Of a stretch of DNA of 8,745 nucleotides, positions 1 to 7,290 are shown piece by piece (position 1 is the first letter of the stretch; each line of letters starts with the position of its first letter). Both the position numbers and the translations under genes were made by a program. Source of the DNA: an uncultured Prevotellaceae bacterium (GTDB taxonomy: Bacteria > Bacteroidota > Bacteroidia > Bacteroidales > Bacteroidaceae); assembly GCA_946539475.1 (NCBI GenBank), contig CAMNHM010000109.1, positions 1 through 8,745 on the forward strand, given 5' to 3'. The notes beneath the pieces are model-generated. The model ran no database searches. It was given only the letters and a program-made list of their open reading frames with translations, and had not been told where the DNA came from.

Positions 1-346
1 CGATGCTCTTCTCCTCGAAGCTGGTGAAGAGCTCCTTGGTGAAGGAGCGCAGGTAGCTGAACTCCTCGCGCAGGAAGTCGCGCGTCAGCGTGCGGTACTC
101 GTCGGTGGAGTAGAGCTCCTCCAGATGGCGCTCATACTTGCGTTCCAGACTGTTGATTATCTCGTTGGCGCCATCGGGGTTCTTCTTGTAGAGATAGTCA
201 GAGATCTCGACGAGCGAGTTTGTGGTGCCCGACATTGCCGAGAGCACTACGAACACACTTTCACCCGACCTGGTGACGAGCTGTGTCACCTCCTTCATCC
301 GTTGCGGCGTGCCTACCGACGTGCCGCCAAATTTCATAACTTTCAT
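1..346 (-). CDS. lysC: Aspartate kinase, N-terminal part (gene cut by left window edge)
   Basis: Aspartokinase phosphorylates L-aspartate with ATP, the first committed step to lysine/diaminopimelate, threonine and methionine; it is cytosolic. The 115 visible residues begin MKVMKFGGTSVG, the family's N-terminal nucleotide-binding signature (KFGGTSVG at residues 5-12, with the catalytic Lys5), followed by the conserved LSAMSGTTNSLVEISDYLY stretch near residues 40-58. I chose the ATG at 346 because it puts the kinase motif at the usual distance from the N-terminus; Met4 is a possible but less likely start. The gene lies 20 bp after the ftsE stop on the same strand, so it is probably cotranscribed. 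The C-terminal ACT domains, which would show feedback control, lie outside the window, as does the end that would separate a monofunctional LysC from a bifunctional ThrA. The sequence resembles the monofunctional Bacteroides type, so lysC is preferred by inference. Confidence 0.9.
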   Translation of the reverse strand, partial: MKVMKFGGTSVGTPQRMKEVTQLVTRSGESVFVVLSAMSGTTNSLVEISDYLYKKNPDGANEIINSLERKYERHLEELYSTDEYRTLTRDFLREEFSYLRSFTKELFTSFEEKSI

Positions 347-366
347 AGCTTATCTTTTTTTGTTTT

Positions 367-1038
367 CTAGTTCTTTTGTTTCTCCATCCGCCCGTCCTGA
401 CAGCTGTAGACCGTTCCCGGATAGCTGTTGAGGAGCGACAGGTTGTGGGTCGACATCACGACGGCGGTACCCTTGTCGGAGATGTCGCGCAGCAACTCCA
501 TGATGCCCTGTGCCGTCTCCGCGTCGAGATTCGCCGTCGGTTCGTCGGCAACGATAAGTCGGGGGCTGTTGAGGAGTGCCCGTGCGATGGCGATGCGCTG
601 CTGCTCGCCTCCTGATAGCTCGTAGGGCATGCAGTCCTTCTTCTCCAACATGCCGACGTCGGTCAGCACCTCCTCAATGCGCTGTGCGATCTCCTTCTTC
701 CGTTTCCAGCCAGTGGCTGTGAGTACGAACTGCAGGTTCTTCCACACACTGCGGTCGGCCAGCAGCTGGAAGTCCTGGAAGACGGTACCCATCTGTCGGC
801 GCAGTGCAGGCACATGCTTGCGCTTAATGGCCAGCAGGTCGAAGTCGAGCACCTTGGCTTGGTCTGCCTCATCAATGTAGAGCTCCTGATAGATGGTCTT
901 CAGCAGTGAGCTCTTGCCGGAGCCCACTCGTCCGATGATATAGACGAACTCTCCGTCGCTGACTTGGAAGTCGACGTCGGTGAGAATTCGCTTTCCGTCG
1001 AGCTGGTAGATGTTTACATGCTTATAGTCGATGATCAT
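367..1038 (-). CDS. ftsE: FtsE-type cell-division ABC transporter ATP-binding protein
   Basis: A complete 223-residue ABC ATPase, matching the usual FtsE length (about 222 in E. coli). Visible motifs: Walker A GRVGSGKS (36-43), Q-loop VFQDF (86-90), signature LSGGEQQ (141-147), Walker B LIVADEP (161-167), D-loop NLDAE (170-174) and H-loop His198. FtsE pairs with the membrane protein FtsX at the division site to control peptidoglycan hydrolases. No FtsX-like gene is adjacent, which is common for FtsE in Bacteroidota but leaves the partner unknown. The frame stays open upstream to 1137, but that extension runs over the hisIE 3' end and encodes an Arg/Gln/Thr-rich, non-ABC stretch; the ATG at 1038 gives the normal FtsE N-terminus (MIIDYKHVNIYQ). 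It sits 22 bp after hisIE and 20 bp before the aspartokinase gene. A LolD/MacB-like lipoprotein or export ATPase is the main alternative, but overall sequence favours FtsE. Confidence 0.87.
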   Translation of the reverse strand: MIIDYKHVNIYQLDGKRILTDVDFQVSDGEFVYIIGRVGSGKSSLLKTIYQELYIDEADQAKVLDFDLLAIKRKHVPALRRQMGTVFQDFQLLADRSVWKNLQFVLTATGWKRKKEIAQRIEEVLTDVGMLEKKDCMPYELSGGEQQRIAIARALLNSPRLIVADEPTANLDAETAQGIMELLRDISDKGTAVVMSTHNLSLLNSYPGTVYSCQDGRMEKQKN

Positions 1039-1060
1039 AGTGATGATAGTAGTCGGTGGG

Positions 1061-1717
1061 TTACTGTCGTTTTGCCGCTGCCTTTGCCTGGCGGCGCTGG
1101 GCGTCCCAGTTGGGGTCGTGGCGCTTCTGCAGCTCAAGGGCGATGTCTTCGATACGCAGGCCCTTGCTGGTCAGGAGCACCTCTAGGTGATAGAGCATGT
1201 CGGCAGCCTCGTAGATGAGCTTCTCGTTGGTGCCGTTGGTGGCTTCGATGACGGTCTCAAGGGCTTCCTCGCCCACCTTCTGCGCCATCTTGTTCACTCC
1301 GTCGCTAAACAGTCGGGTGGTGTAGCTGCCTTCAGGCATCTCCTCTCTGCGCTTCTCGATGAAGTCCTGCAGTTCCTGAAGGAAGAGCAGCGGGCTGGCC
1401 GCGTTGTCCTCGCCCCAGCAGGTGTCTGTGCCTGTATGGCAGGTAGGTCCATGAGGTATGACTTTCACGAGCAGCGTGTCGTGGTCGCAGTCGGCCGACA
1501 GGCTCACCAGCTCAAGGAAATTGCCGCTCGTCTCTCCTTTTGTCCAGAGCGTTTGGCGGGAACGGCTCCAGAAGGTCACCTTTCCGCTCTGCAGGGTTTT
1601 CTCGTAGGCTTCCTTGTTCATGAAGCCCAGCATGAGCACGTTCTTCGTCTTGGCATCCTGTATGATGGCGGGAAGTAGTCCCCCCATCTTTTCAAAGTCT
1701 AACGTTGATTCCTTCAT
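1061..1717 (-). CDS. hisIE: Bifunctional phosphoribosyl-AMP cyclohydrolase / phosphoribosyl-ATP pyrophosphatase
   Basis: This catalyses histidine steps 2 and 3: pyrophosphate removal from PR-ATP, then ring opening of PR-AMP to ProFAR. The 218-residue protein has an N-terminal HisI domain (about 5-110) with SRSR (51-54), TKGETSGN (59-66), the Mg-binding DCDHD cluster (76-80) and zinc ligands in [11 protein letters not shown] (90-100). The C-terminal HisE domain (about 115-200) has SYTTRLF (131-137), KVGEEALE (147-154) and EAADMLYH (170-177), typical of the all-alpha MazG-like fold. All expected metal-binding residues are present. It ends in a basic Ala/Arg/Lys tail ([14 protein letters not shown]), somewhat longer than in E. 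coli HisIE (203 residues). The ATG at 1717 overlaps the hisF 3' end by 26 bp; Met11 would avoid the overlap but would remove the LDFEKMGG stretch that family members keep, so the longer start is preferred. Confidence 0.96.
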   Translation of the reverse strand: MKESTLDFEKMGGLLPAIIQDAKTKNVLMLGFMNKEAYEKTLQSGKVTFWSRSRQTLWTKGETSGNFLELVSLSADCDHDTLLVKVIPHGPTCHTGTDTCWGEDNAASPLLFLQELQDFIEKRREEMPEGSYTTRLFSDGVNKMAQKVGEEALETVIEATNGTNEKLIYEAADMLYHLEVLLTSKGLRIEDIALELQKRHDPNWDAQRRQAKAAAKRQ

Positions 1718-2480
1718 GATGCAGATATTGTTTCAGTTGGTGTATGGGTATCTCGCCAAAATGGAACACGCTGGCAGCCAGCGCCGCATCTGCGTGCCCG
1801 ATGTTGAAAGCGTCGCGGAAGTGCTCCCGGCATCCGGCTCCTCCGCTGGCGATGACGGGTATGGAGAGCATCTCGGAGAGGCGTGCCAGCGCCTCATTGG
1901 CATAGCCCTGTTTCACGCCGTCGTGGTTCATGCTGGTGAAGAGTATCTCGCCGGCACCTCTCTCCTGTGCCTCGTGGGCCCATTCGAAAAGGTCGTGTTC
2001 TGTGCGCTCACGTCCTCCCTTGAGGTAGCATTTCCAGCGTGCCGGGCCATTTGCCGAGGGGGAGCCGGCTGTCTCTTCCTGTCGGGCGTCGATTGCTACG
2101 ACACACACCTGGGAGCCAAAGCGGCGGGCTGTCTCCTCGATAAGCTCGGGTCGGCACAGTGCAGCACTGTTCATGCTCACTTTGTCGGCACCGGCATAGA
2201 GCAGTCGCTCGACGTCGGCAAGCTCGTTGACACCGCCTCCAACGGTGAAGGGGATGTTGATCTCGCGCGCCACTCTGCCCACCATCTCGGTAAAGGTTTT
2301 CCTGCCTTCGAACGAGGCGGTGATGTCGAGAAACACCAGCTCGTCGGCGCCTGCCAGGCTGTAGGCCTTTCCCAGCTCGACGGGATCGCCGGCACTGCGA
2401 AGGCTGACGAAGTTGACTCCTTTCACCGTCTCTCCGTCCTTTACGTCCAGGCAAGGTATGATTCGTTTCGCAAGACCCAT
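1692..2480 (-). CDS. hisF: Imidazole glycerol phosphate synthase, cyclase subunit HisF
   Basis: HisF is the (beta/alpha)8 synthase half of IGP synthase. It uses ammonia delivered from HisH to turn PRFAR into imidazole glycerol phosphate and AICAR. The 262-residue product (258 in E. coli) starts [16 protein letters not shown], placing the first catalytic Asp at residue 12; the second is Asp131 in VVAIDAR. Phosphate-binding glycine motifs are seen at TVGGGV (79-84) and IASGGAG (210-216), and the [14 protein letters not shown] loop spans 180-193. The segment after Asp131 (about 133-148, [13 protein letters not shown]) is roughly 9 residues longer than in relatives I know, which accounts for the extra length. 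It lies 20 bp after hisA and overlaps hisIE by 26 bp. The partner gene hisH is two genes upstream, so the synthase subunits would be made from one transcript. Confidence 0.96.
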   Translation of the reverse strand: MGLAKRIIPCLDVKDGETVKGVNFVSLRSAGDPVELGKAYSLAGADELVFLDITASFEGRKTFTEMVGRVAREINIPFTVGGGVNELADVERLLYAGADKVSMNSAALCRPELIEETARRFGSQVCVVAIDARQEETAGSPSANGPARWKCYLKGGRERTEHDLFEWAHEAQERGAGEILFTSMNHDGVKQGYANEALARLSEMLSIPVIASGGAGCREHFRDAFNIGHADAALAASVFHFGEIPIHQLKQYLHHEGINVRL

Positions 2481-2500
2481 GTTCTATCTTTTTTTGGGCG

Positions 2501-3238
2501 TTATTTCAATGTTTTGCTCTTTGCCATCAGCGATTTCATGTCGATGCGGCCTTCGTAGATGGCTTTGCCGAAGACGACGGCGGGGATGCCTGCCGACGCC
2601 AGTTGGTCGATGTCCTCTTCCGACGACACTCCGCCGCTGGCGATGAGATATAGCTGCGGATAGGCAGCCATCAGCTCGCGATAGAGGGCGATGGAAGGTC
2701 CCTGCAGCGTGCCGTCTCTGGAGATATCGGTACATAGGATGTTCCTTACGCCCATATCGACATACCTCCTGAGAAACGGCAGGAGCTCCGTCTGAGAGTC
2801 TTCCTGCCATCCGTTGATGCTCACGCGGCCGTCTCTGACGTCGGCTCCTAGGATCATCCGCTCAGCGCCGTATCTGTGCAGCCAGCTTTCGAACAGTTCG
2901 GGATGGGTAATGGCCACCGATCCCACCGTCACCAACGAGGCCCCCGAGGCGAAGGCCGTCTCGATGTCGTCGTCGGTCTTGATGCCGCCTCCGAAGTCGA
3001 TGGTCAGCGAGGTCTCTGCCGACAGACGCTGCAGGACATCGACGTTGACGATGTGTCTTGACTTCGCGCCGTCGAGGTCGACGACGTGCAGCCGCTTGAA
3101 TCCTATCTCCTCAAACTGTCTGGCCATCACGACAGGGTCGTCGGCGTAGACGGTCTTCCGGGCATAGTCGCCCTTCGTCAGTCGGACGCACTTTCCGTCG
3201 ATGATGTCGATTGCAGGTATGAGATCTATATATTTCAT
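2501..3238 (-). CDS. hisA: ProFAR isomerase HisA
   Basis: HisA isomerises ProFAR to PRFAR by an Amadori rearrangement, the step before IGP synthase. The 245-residue TIM barrel has the same length as E. coli HisA. Its half-barrel symmetry with HisF is visible: LIPAIDIIDGKCVRL near the N-terminus with general-base Asp11, DFGGGIK (81-87), GADVRDG (131-137), the CTDISRDGTLQGPS segment (169-182) with Asp171, and the phosphate-binding IASGGVSS near residues 199-206. CTDISRDGTLQGP is the HisA-type version; the HisF counterpart reads [14 protein letters not shown], so the two paralogues can be told apart. The start ATG at 3238 gives the standard N-terminus. It lies 16 bp after hisH and 20 bp before hisF. 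No internal promoter is apparent on either side, so it depends on the upstream transcript. Confidence 0.96.
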   Translation of the reverse strand: MKYIDLIPAIDIIDGKCVRLTKGDYARKTVYADDPVVMARQFEEIGFKRLHVVDLDGAKSRHIVNVDVLQRLSAETSLTIDFGGGIKTDDDIETAFASGASLVTVGSVAITHPELFESWLHRYGAERMILGADVRDGRVSINGWQEDSQTELLPFLRRYVDMGVRNILCTDISRDGTLQGPSIALYRELMAAYPQLYLIASGGVSSEEDIDQLASAGIPAVVFGKAIYEGRIDMKSLMAKSKTLK

Positions 3239-3254
3239 AGTTACTGTTCAGAGA

Positions 3255-3842
3255 TCAGAGTTCCATAAAGTTGCGGATGATGCGCTCGCCTATGGTGCCG
3301 CTTTTCTCGGGATGGAACTGGCAAGCGTAGAAATTGTCCTTGTGCATCGCGGCAGAGTAGGGCAGGATGTAGTCGGCGGTTGCAATCGTCTCTTCGCAGA
3401 GTGGCACGTAGTAGCTGTGTACGAAATAGACATACTCGTCCTCCAGCCCCTTCATCAGAGGCGATTTGGTGTCGTGCAAGGCATTCCAACCCATACAAGG
3501 CACCTTGTCCTCATGCCGGTTGGGCGTGAAGCGCTTTACCTCAGCATCGAAGATCCCGAGGCAGTCGGTGTCGCCCTCCTCTGAGTGCCGGCAGAGCAGC
3601 TGCTGGCCGATGCAGATGCCCAGCACTGGCTGCTTCAGCGATCGTATCACCTCGTCCAGGCGGTGCTCCCGCAGATAGGCCATTGCACTGCGTGCCTCCC
3701 CCTGTCCGGGGAAGACCACGCGGTCGGCCGTTGACAGTGCCGTCGCATCGTCGGTCAGTACGGGCTCTACGCCCAGTCGTCTCAGTGCATTCATCACCGA
3801 GAAGATGTTGCCTGCATTGTATTTCACTACCGCTATCTGCAT
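3255..3842 (-). CDS. hisH: Imidazole glycerol phosphate synthase, glutaminase subunit HisH
   Basis: HisH is the class I glutamine amidotransferase that hydrolyses glutamine and channels ammonia to HisF. The protein is 195 residues (196 in E. coli) and has the full triad: nucleophile Cys77 in GICIGQQ (75-81), and His177 with Glu179 in CQFHPEK (174-180). VKYNAGNIFSV (6-16) is the usual HisH N-terminus. Two elements depart from the common consensus: the oxyanion strand is FPGQGEA (44-50) where PGVG is usual, and the nucleophile elbow is CIGQQ where CLGMQ is usual. The open frame continues upstream to 3992 inside purU, but that part encodes an Arg/Ser/Thr-rich shadow; the ATG at 3842 follows the purU stop by one base (TGA-T-ATG), which suggests translational coupling. 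It heads the histidine genes in this transcription unit. Confidence 0.95.
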   Translation of the reverse strand: MQIAVVKYNAGNIFSVMNALRRLGVEPVLTDDATALSTADRVVFPGQGEARSAMAYLREHRLDEVIRSLKQPVLGICIGQQLLCRHSEEGDTDCLGIFDAEVKRFTPNRHEDKVPCMGWNALHDTKSPLMKGLEDEYVYFVHSYYVPLCEETIATADYILPYSAAMHKDNFYACQFHPEKSGTIGERIIRNFMEL

Positions 3843-3843
3843 A

Positions 3844-4707
<864 letters not shown>

Positions 4708-4734
4708 TTGTCCGTTTTTTGTTTTTTTGATTTG

Positions 4735-4742
4735 CAAAGGTA
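4735..4742 (-). promoter_or_regulatory. Bacteroidota -7 promoter box for purU-his unit
   Basis: Read on the minus strand this is TACCTTTG, an exact match to the Bacteroidota primary sigma consensus TAnnTTTG, followed by C as is common. It ends 27 bp before the purU start codon. No good TTTG -33 box sits at the expected spacing (that position reads TCGT), which suggests a promoter that may need an activator or be tuned by proteins bound upstream. The function is inferred from motif and position only. Confidence 0.7.
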
Positions 4743-4756
4743 CAAAAAATAGCGGT

Positions 4757-4774
4757 AAATAACGAAAATAACGA
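4757..4774. repeat. Exact tandem 9-bp repeat, possible operator
   Basis: Two perfect adjacent copies of AAATAACGA (plus strand) lie at 4757-4765 and 4766-4774. On the minus strand they read TCGTTATTT twice, followed by a degenerate third unit (ACCGCTATTT) leading up to the purU -7 box. The copies cover the expected -33 region of the purU promoter. An inverted partial copy (TTTTCGT, 4788-4794) lies nearby. Direct repeats are typical binding sites for AraC-type regulators, and one is encoded divergently next door, but binding is inference; chance is possible in such AT-rich DNA. Confidence 0.5.
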
Positions 4775-4836
4775 CAAATTTTAGCTTTTTTCGTCATTTT
4801 TCTTGTCTAAAGTGATGATTATTCAAAAAAAATGCT

Positions 4837-4844
4837 TAACTTTG
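4837..4844 (+). promoter_or_regulatory. Bacteroidota -7 promoter box for the AraC-type regulator and DPP III genes
   Basis: The sequence TAACTTTG followed by C matches the TAnnTTTG consensus exactly and ends 33 bp before the ATG of the AraC-type gene. The -33 region 19 bp upstream reads GATG, a poor match to TTTG, so promoter strength may depend on other factors. This box and the purU box are about 95 bp apart and point away from each other, making the region a divergent promoter pair. Confidence 0.68.
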
Positions 4845-4877
4845 CAACAGTTTCTAAATTCCAAATACCTCTAAACA

Positions 4878-5312
4878 ATGGCAAAGTATAATATTTCGGA
4901 GAGGAAGGAAAAGGACGCCAACTACCGGACACTTGTCAATCCGACTCTGATGGATGAGTTGAAAGACAAGATTCTGGAGATCGTCGTTATGCAGAAGAAG
5001 TACAAGGACAAAACCTACTCGGCCAAGAAACTTGCTGAGGACTTGGGTACCAACACCCGCTACGTCTCTGCAGTCGTAAATGTGCGGTTTCATATGAACT
5101 ACACATCGTTTGTCAACAAATATCGTATCGAGGAGGCAATGTCCATCCTGACCGATAAGCGCTATCAGGATTTGAGGATAGAGGAGGTCAGCGATATGGT
5201 GGGCTTTGCGAATCGCCAGTCGTTCTACGCTTCGTTCTATCGTCTGACGGGCATCACTCCCAAGGAGTATCGCATGCAGCATTCGACTGCGAAGGCGAAG
5301 AAGAAAAAATAA
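4878..5312 (+). CDS. Small AraC-family regulator consisting almost only of the DNA-binding domain
   Basis: The 144-residue protein carries an AraC/XylS-type double helix-turn-helix domain at about residues 28-133. The first HTH is YSAKKLAEDLGTNTRYVSAV (47-66). The second is IEEVSDMVGFANRQSFYASF (101-120), followed by the family hallmark YRLTGITPKEYR (121-132). There is no ligand-binding or receiver domain; about 27 polar residues precede the HTH domain and a Lys-rich tail (AKAKKKK) follows. It must therefore sense its signal by another route, or act constitutively. The ATG at 4878 is preceded by a clear TAnnTTTG promoter. The stop codon overlaps the next start (TAATG), so it is translationally coupled to the DPP III gene. 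Such HTH-only AraC proteins occur in Bacteroidota. Its targets are unknown; its own divergent promoter region is the natural first guess. Confidence 0.88.
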   Translation: MAKYNISERKEKDANYRTLVNPTLMDELKDKILEIVVMQKKYKDKTYSAKKLAEDLGTNTRYVSAVVNVRFHMNYTSFVNKYRIEEAMSILTDKRYQDLRIEEVSDMVGFANRQSFYASFYRLTGITPKEYRMQHSTAKAKKKK

Positions 5313-7273
5313 TGGAGCATTCCGCGGAATTCTGCTTTTCTGACGAGCGCTTTGCTGATATTCAAATGCTTCGATACCGTCTCGACGGTTTCGGACAGCT
5401 GTCGTTGAGGCAGAAACAGCTCGTCTTCTATTTGTCGGAGGCCGCCCTTTGTGGCCGCGACATCACCTTTGACCAGTTCGGCCGCTACAACCTTGCCATC
5501 CGTCATGCGTTGGAGGCCGTCTACACCGACTTCAGTATCGACCGCCAGTCGGCCGATTTCCAGGCTCTTGCCGTCTACGTGAAGCGCCTCTGGTTCTCCA
5601 GCGGCATCTATCATCATTACGGCTGCGACAAGTTCGTGCCGGCTTTCAGCCCTGAGTTTCTCAGCGATGCCCTTCATCGCGTAGCGCCATGCCGCCTGCC
5701 GCTGGGCGAGGGGCAGAGCGTTGACGACCTTTGTCGCGAGCTCTTCCCCGTGATCTTCGACCCGCAGGTGCTGCCCAAGCGAGTTAACAAGGCTGACGGC
5801 GACGATCTCGTCGTCAGCTCAGCATGTAACTTCTACCAAGGCGTCAGTCAACAGGAGGCCGAGGACTACTATGCCGCCCTGAAACAGCAAGGGCCTCAGG
5901 ACGAGCCACCGTCGTATGGCCTGAACACCACGCTGGTGAAAGATGACACCGGACGTATTCGCGAAGAGCCGTGGACCACGCGAGGAAAGTACGCCAACGC
6001 CATACGGCATATCGTCTACTGGCTTGAGAAAGCATGCCTGGTGGCCGAGAATGAGCGTCAGCAGCGAGCCATCCGACTGCTTATCGACTATTACCAGACG
6101 GGCAACCTGCATACCTTCGACGAGTACTCCATCGAGTGGCTGGGCGACCTCGAAGGGGAGGTCGACTTCATCAATGGCTTCATCGAGGTCTATGGCGACC
6201 CGCTAGGGCTGAAAGGCTCGTGGGAAGGACTTGTGGAATACGTCGACGAAGAGTCTACGCGACGCACTCGCACCATCAGCCAGAACGCCCAGTGGTTCGA
6301 GGACCACTCGCCTGTCGACCCTCGCTTCCGAAAGCCAAAGGTGAAGGGCGTCTCGGCCCGAGTCATCTGTGCCGCTATGCTTGGCGGCGACGAGTATCCC
6401 TCCACCGCCATTGGCATCAACTTGCCCAATGCCGACTGGATAAGAGCCCGATACGGTTCGAAGAGCATCACCATCTCGAACATCACCGACGCCTACAACA
6501 AAGCTTCGCATGGGAGTGGCTTCAAGGAGGAATTCGTCATCGACGAGGACACTCTCGCGATGATTGACCGCTATGGAGACCTTTGCGACAATCTGCATAC
6601 CGACCTCCACGAGTGTCTCGGACACGGTAGCGGGCAGCTGCTGCCCGGCGTCGACCCCGATGCCCTGAAGGCCTATGGCAACACTATCGAGGAGGCGCGC
6701 GCCGACCTCTTTGCACTTTATTATCTGGCCGACTCAAAATTGGTGGAGCTGGGGTTGCTGCCCGACGGTGAGGCCTACAAGTCGGAGTACTATACCTACA
6801 TGATGAATGGTCTGCTCACACAGCTCGTCAGGATAGAGCCGGGGCGGCATATAGAAGAGGCACACATGCGCAACCGTGCGCTCATCGCGCGGTGGTGCCT
6901 GAAGCATGCGTCGCAGATGGCCCTTGTGCAGCGCAACGGAAAGACCTACCTCAGCATCGGCTCCTACGACGAGCTTCGAGGATTGGTGGCCCGTCTGCTG
7001 GCTGAGATCCAGCGCATCAAGAGCGAGGGCGACTACGAGGCTGCCCGAGAGCTGGTGGAGACCTATGCCGTGAAGATCGATGCGCAGCTGCATCAGGAAG
7101 TGCTCCGGCGCTATCGCCGCCTGGATCTCGCACCCTATAAGGGATTCATCAATCCCTGGTTGCTACCCGTCGTCGACCGCAAAGGCAACATCGTCGACAT
7201 ACAGGTCAACTATTCCGAATCCTACGACCATCAGATGCTCCGTTACAGTCATGAGTACGGATTCCTGGGGTGA
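5312..7273 (+). CDS. Dipeptidyl peptidase III (peptidase family M49), cytosolic form
   Basis: DPP III is a zinc exopeptidase that removes dipeptides from the N-terminus of oligopeptides. The 653-residue protein has the M49-specific zinc motif HECLGH (433-438: ligands His433 and His438, catalytic Glu434) and the second motif EEARAD (460-465, third ligand Glu461). Other strongly conserved blocks are the NLPNADWIR region (370-378), SKSITISNITDAYNKA (383-398) and EEAHMRNR (515-522). Sequence style is very close to the Bacteroides thetaiotaomicron enzyme as I recall it, including the active-site Cys (here Cys435). That protein is about 675 residues and, from memory, begins with a lipoprotein-like leader; this one starts MEHSAEFCFSDERF with no hydrophobic segment, so it should be cytosolic. 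The ATG overlaps the AraC-type gene's stop. It probably feeds peptide catabolism, the preferred nutrition of many Prevotella-like bacteria (inference). Confidence 0.94.
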   Translation: MEHSAEFCFSDERFADIQMLRYRLDGFGQLSLRQKQLVFYLSEAALCGRDITFDQFGRYNLAIRHALEAVYTDFSIDRQSADFQALAVYVKRLWFSSGIYHHYGCDKFVPAFSPEFLSDALHRVAPCRLPLGEGQSVDDLCRELFPVIFDPQVLPKRVNKADGDDLVVSSACNFYQGVSQQEAEDYYAALKQQGPQDEPPSYGLNTTLVKDDTGRIREEPWTTRGKYANAIRHIVYWLEKACLVAENERQQRAIRLLIDYYQTGNLHTFDEYSIEWLGDLEGEVDFINGFIEVYGDPLGLKGSWEGLVEYVDEESTRRTRTISQNAQWFEDHSPVDPRFRKPKVKGVSARVICAAMLGGDEYPSTAIGINLPNADWIRARYGSKSITISNITDAYNKASHGSGFKEEFVIDEDTLAMIDRYGDLCDNLHTDLHECLGHGSGQLLPGVDPDALKAYGNTIEEARADLFALYYLADSKLVELGLLPDGEAYKSEYYTYMMNGLLTQLVRIEPGRHIEEAHMRNRALIARWCLKHASQMALVQRNGKTYLSIGSYDELRGLVARLLAEIQRIKSEGDYEAARELVETYAVKIDAQLHQEVLRRYRRLDLAPYKGFINPWLLPVVDRKGNIVDIQVNYSESYDHQMLRYSHEYGFLG

Positions 7274-7290
7274 AAACGACTAGAGATTGA

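Noticed and set aside
1039..1137. Upstream in-frame extension of ftsE
   Set aside because: It overlaps the hisIE 3' end and encodes a low-complexity Arg/Gln/Thr-rich stretch before the normal FtsE N-terminus.
1614..2558. Long plus-strand open frame (314 codons) opposite hisF and hisIE
   Set aside because: It is antisense to well-recognised genes, shows no domain pattern, and is explained by the GC-rich third positions of the real genes.
4708..4734. Folate or histidine riboswitch/leader ahead of purU
   Set aside because: The leader between -7 box and start codon is under 30 nt, with no His-codon run or attenuator.
4708..4797. Upstream in-frame extension of purU
   Set aside because: It would translate the promoter region and adds no family sequence; the ATG at 4707 gives the normal ACT-domain start.
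5237..5677. Minus-strand open frame opposite the DPP III gene start (146 codons)
   Set aside because: Antisense shadow of a conserved M49 region; no promoter or recognisable domain.
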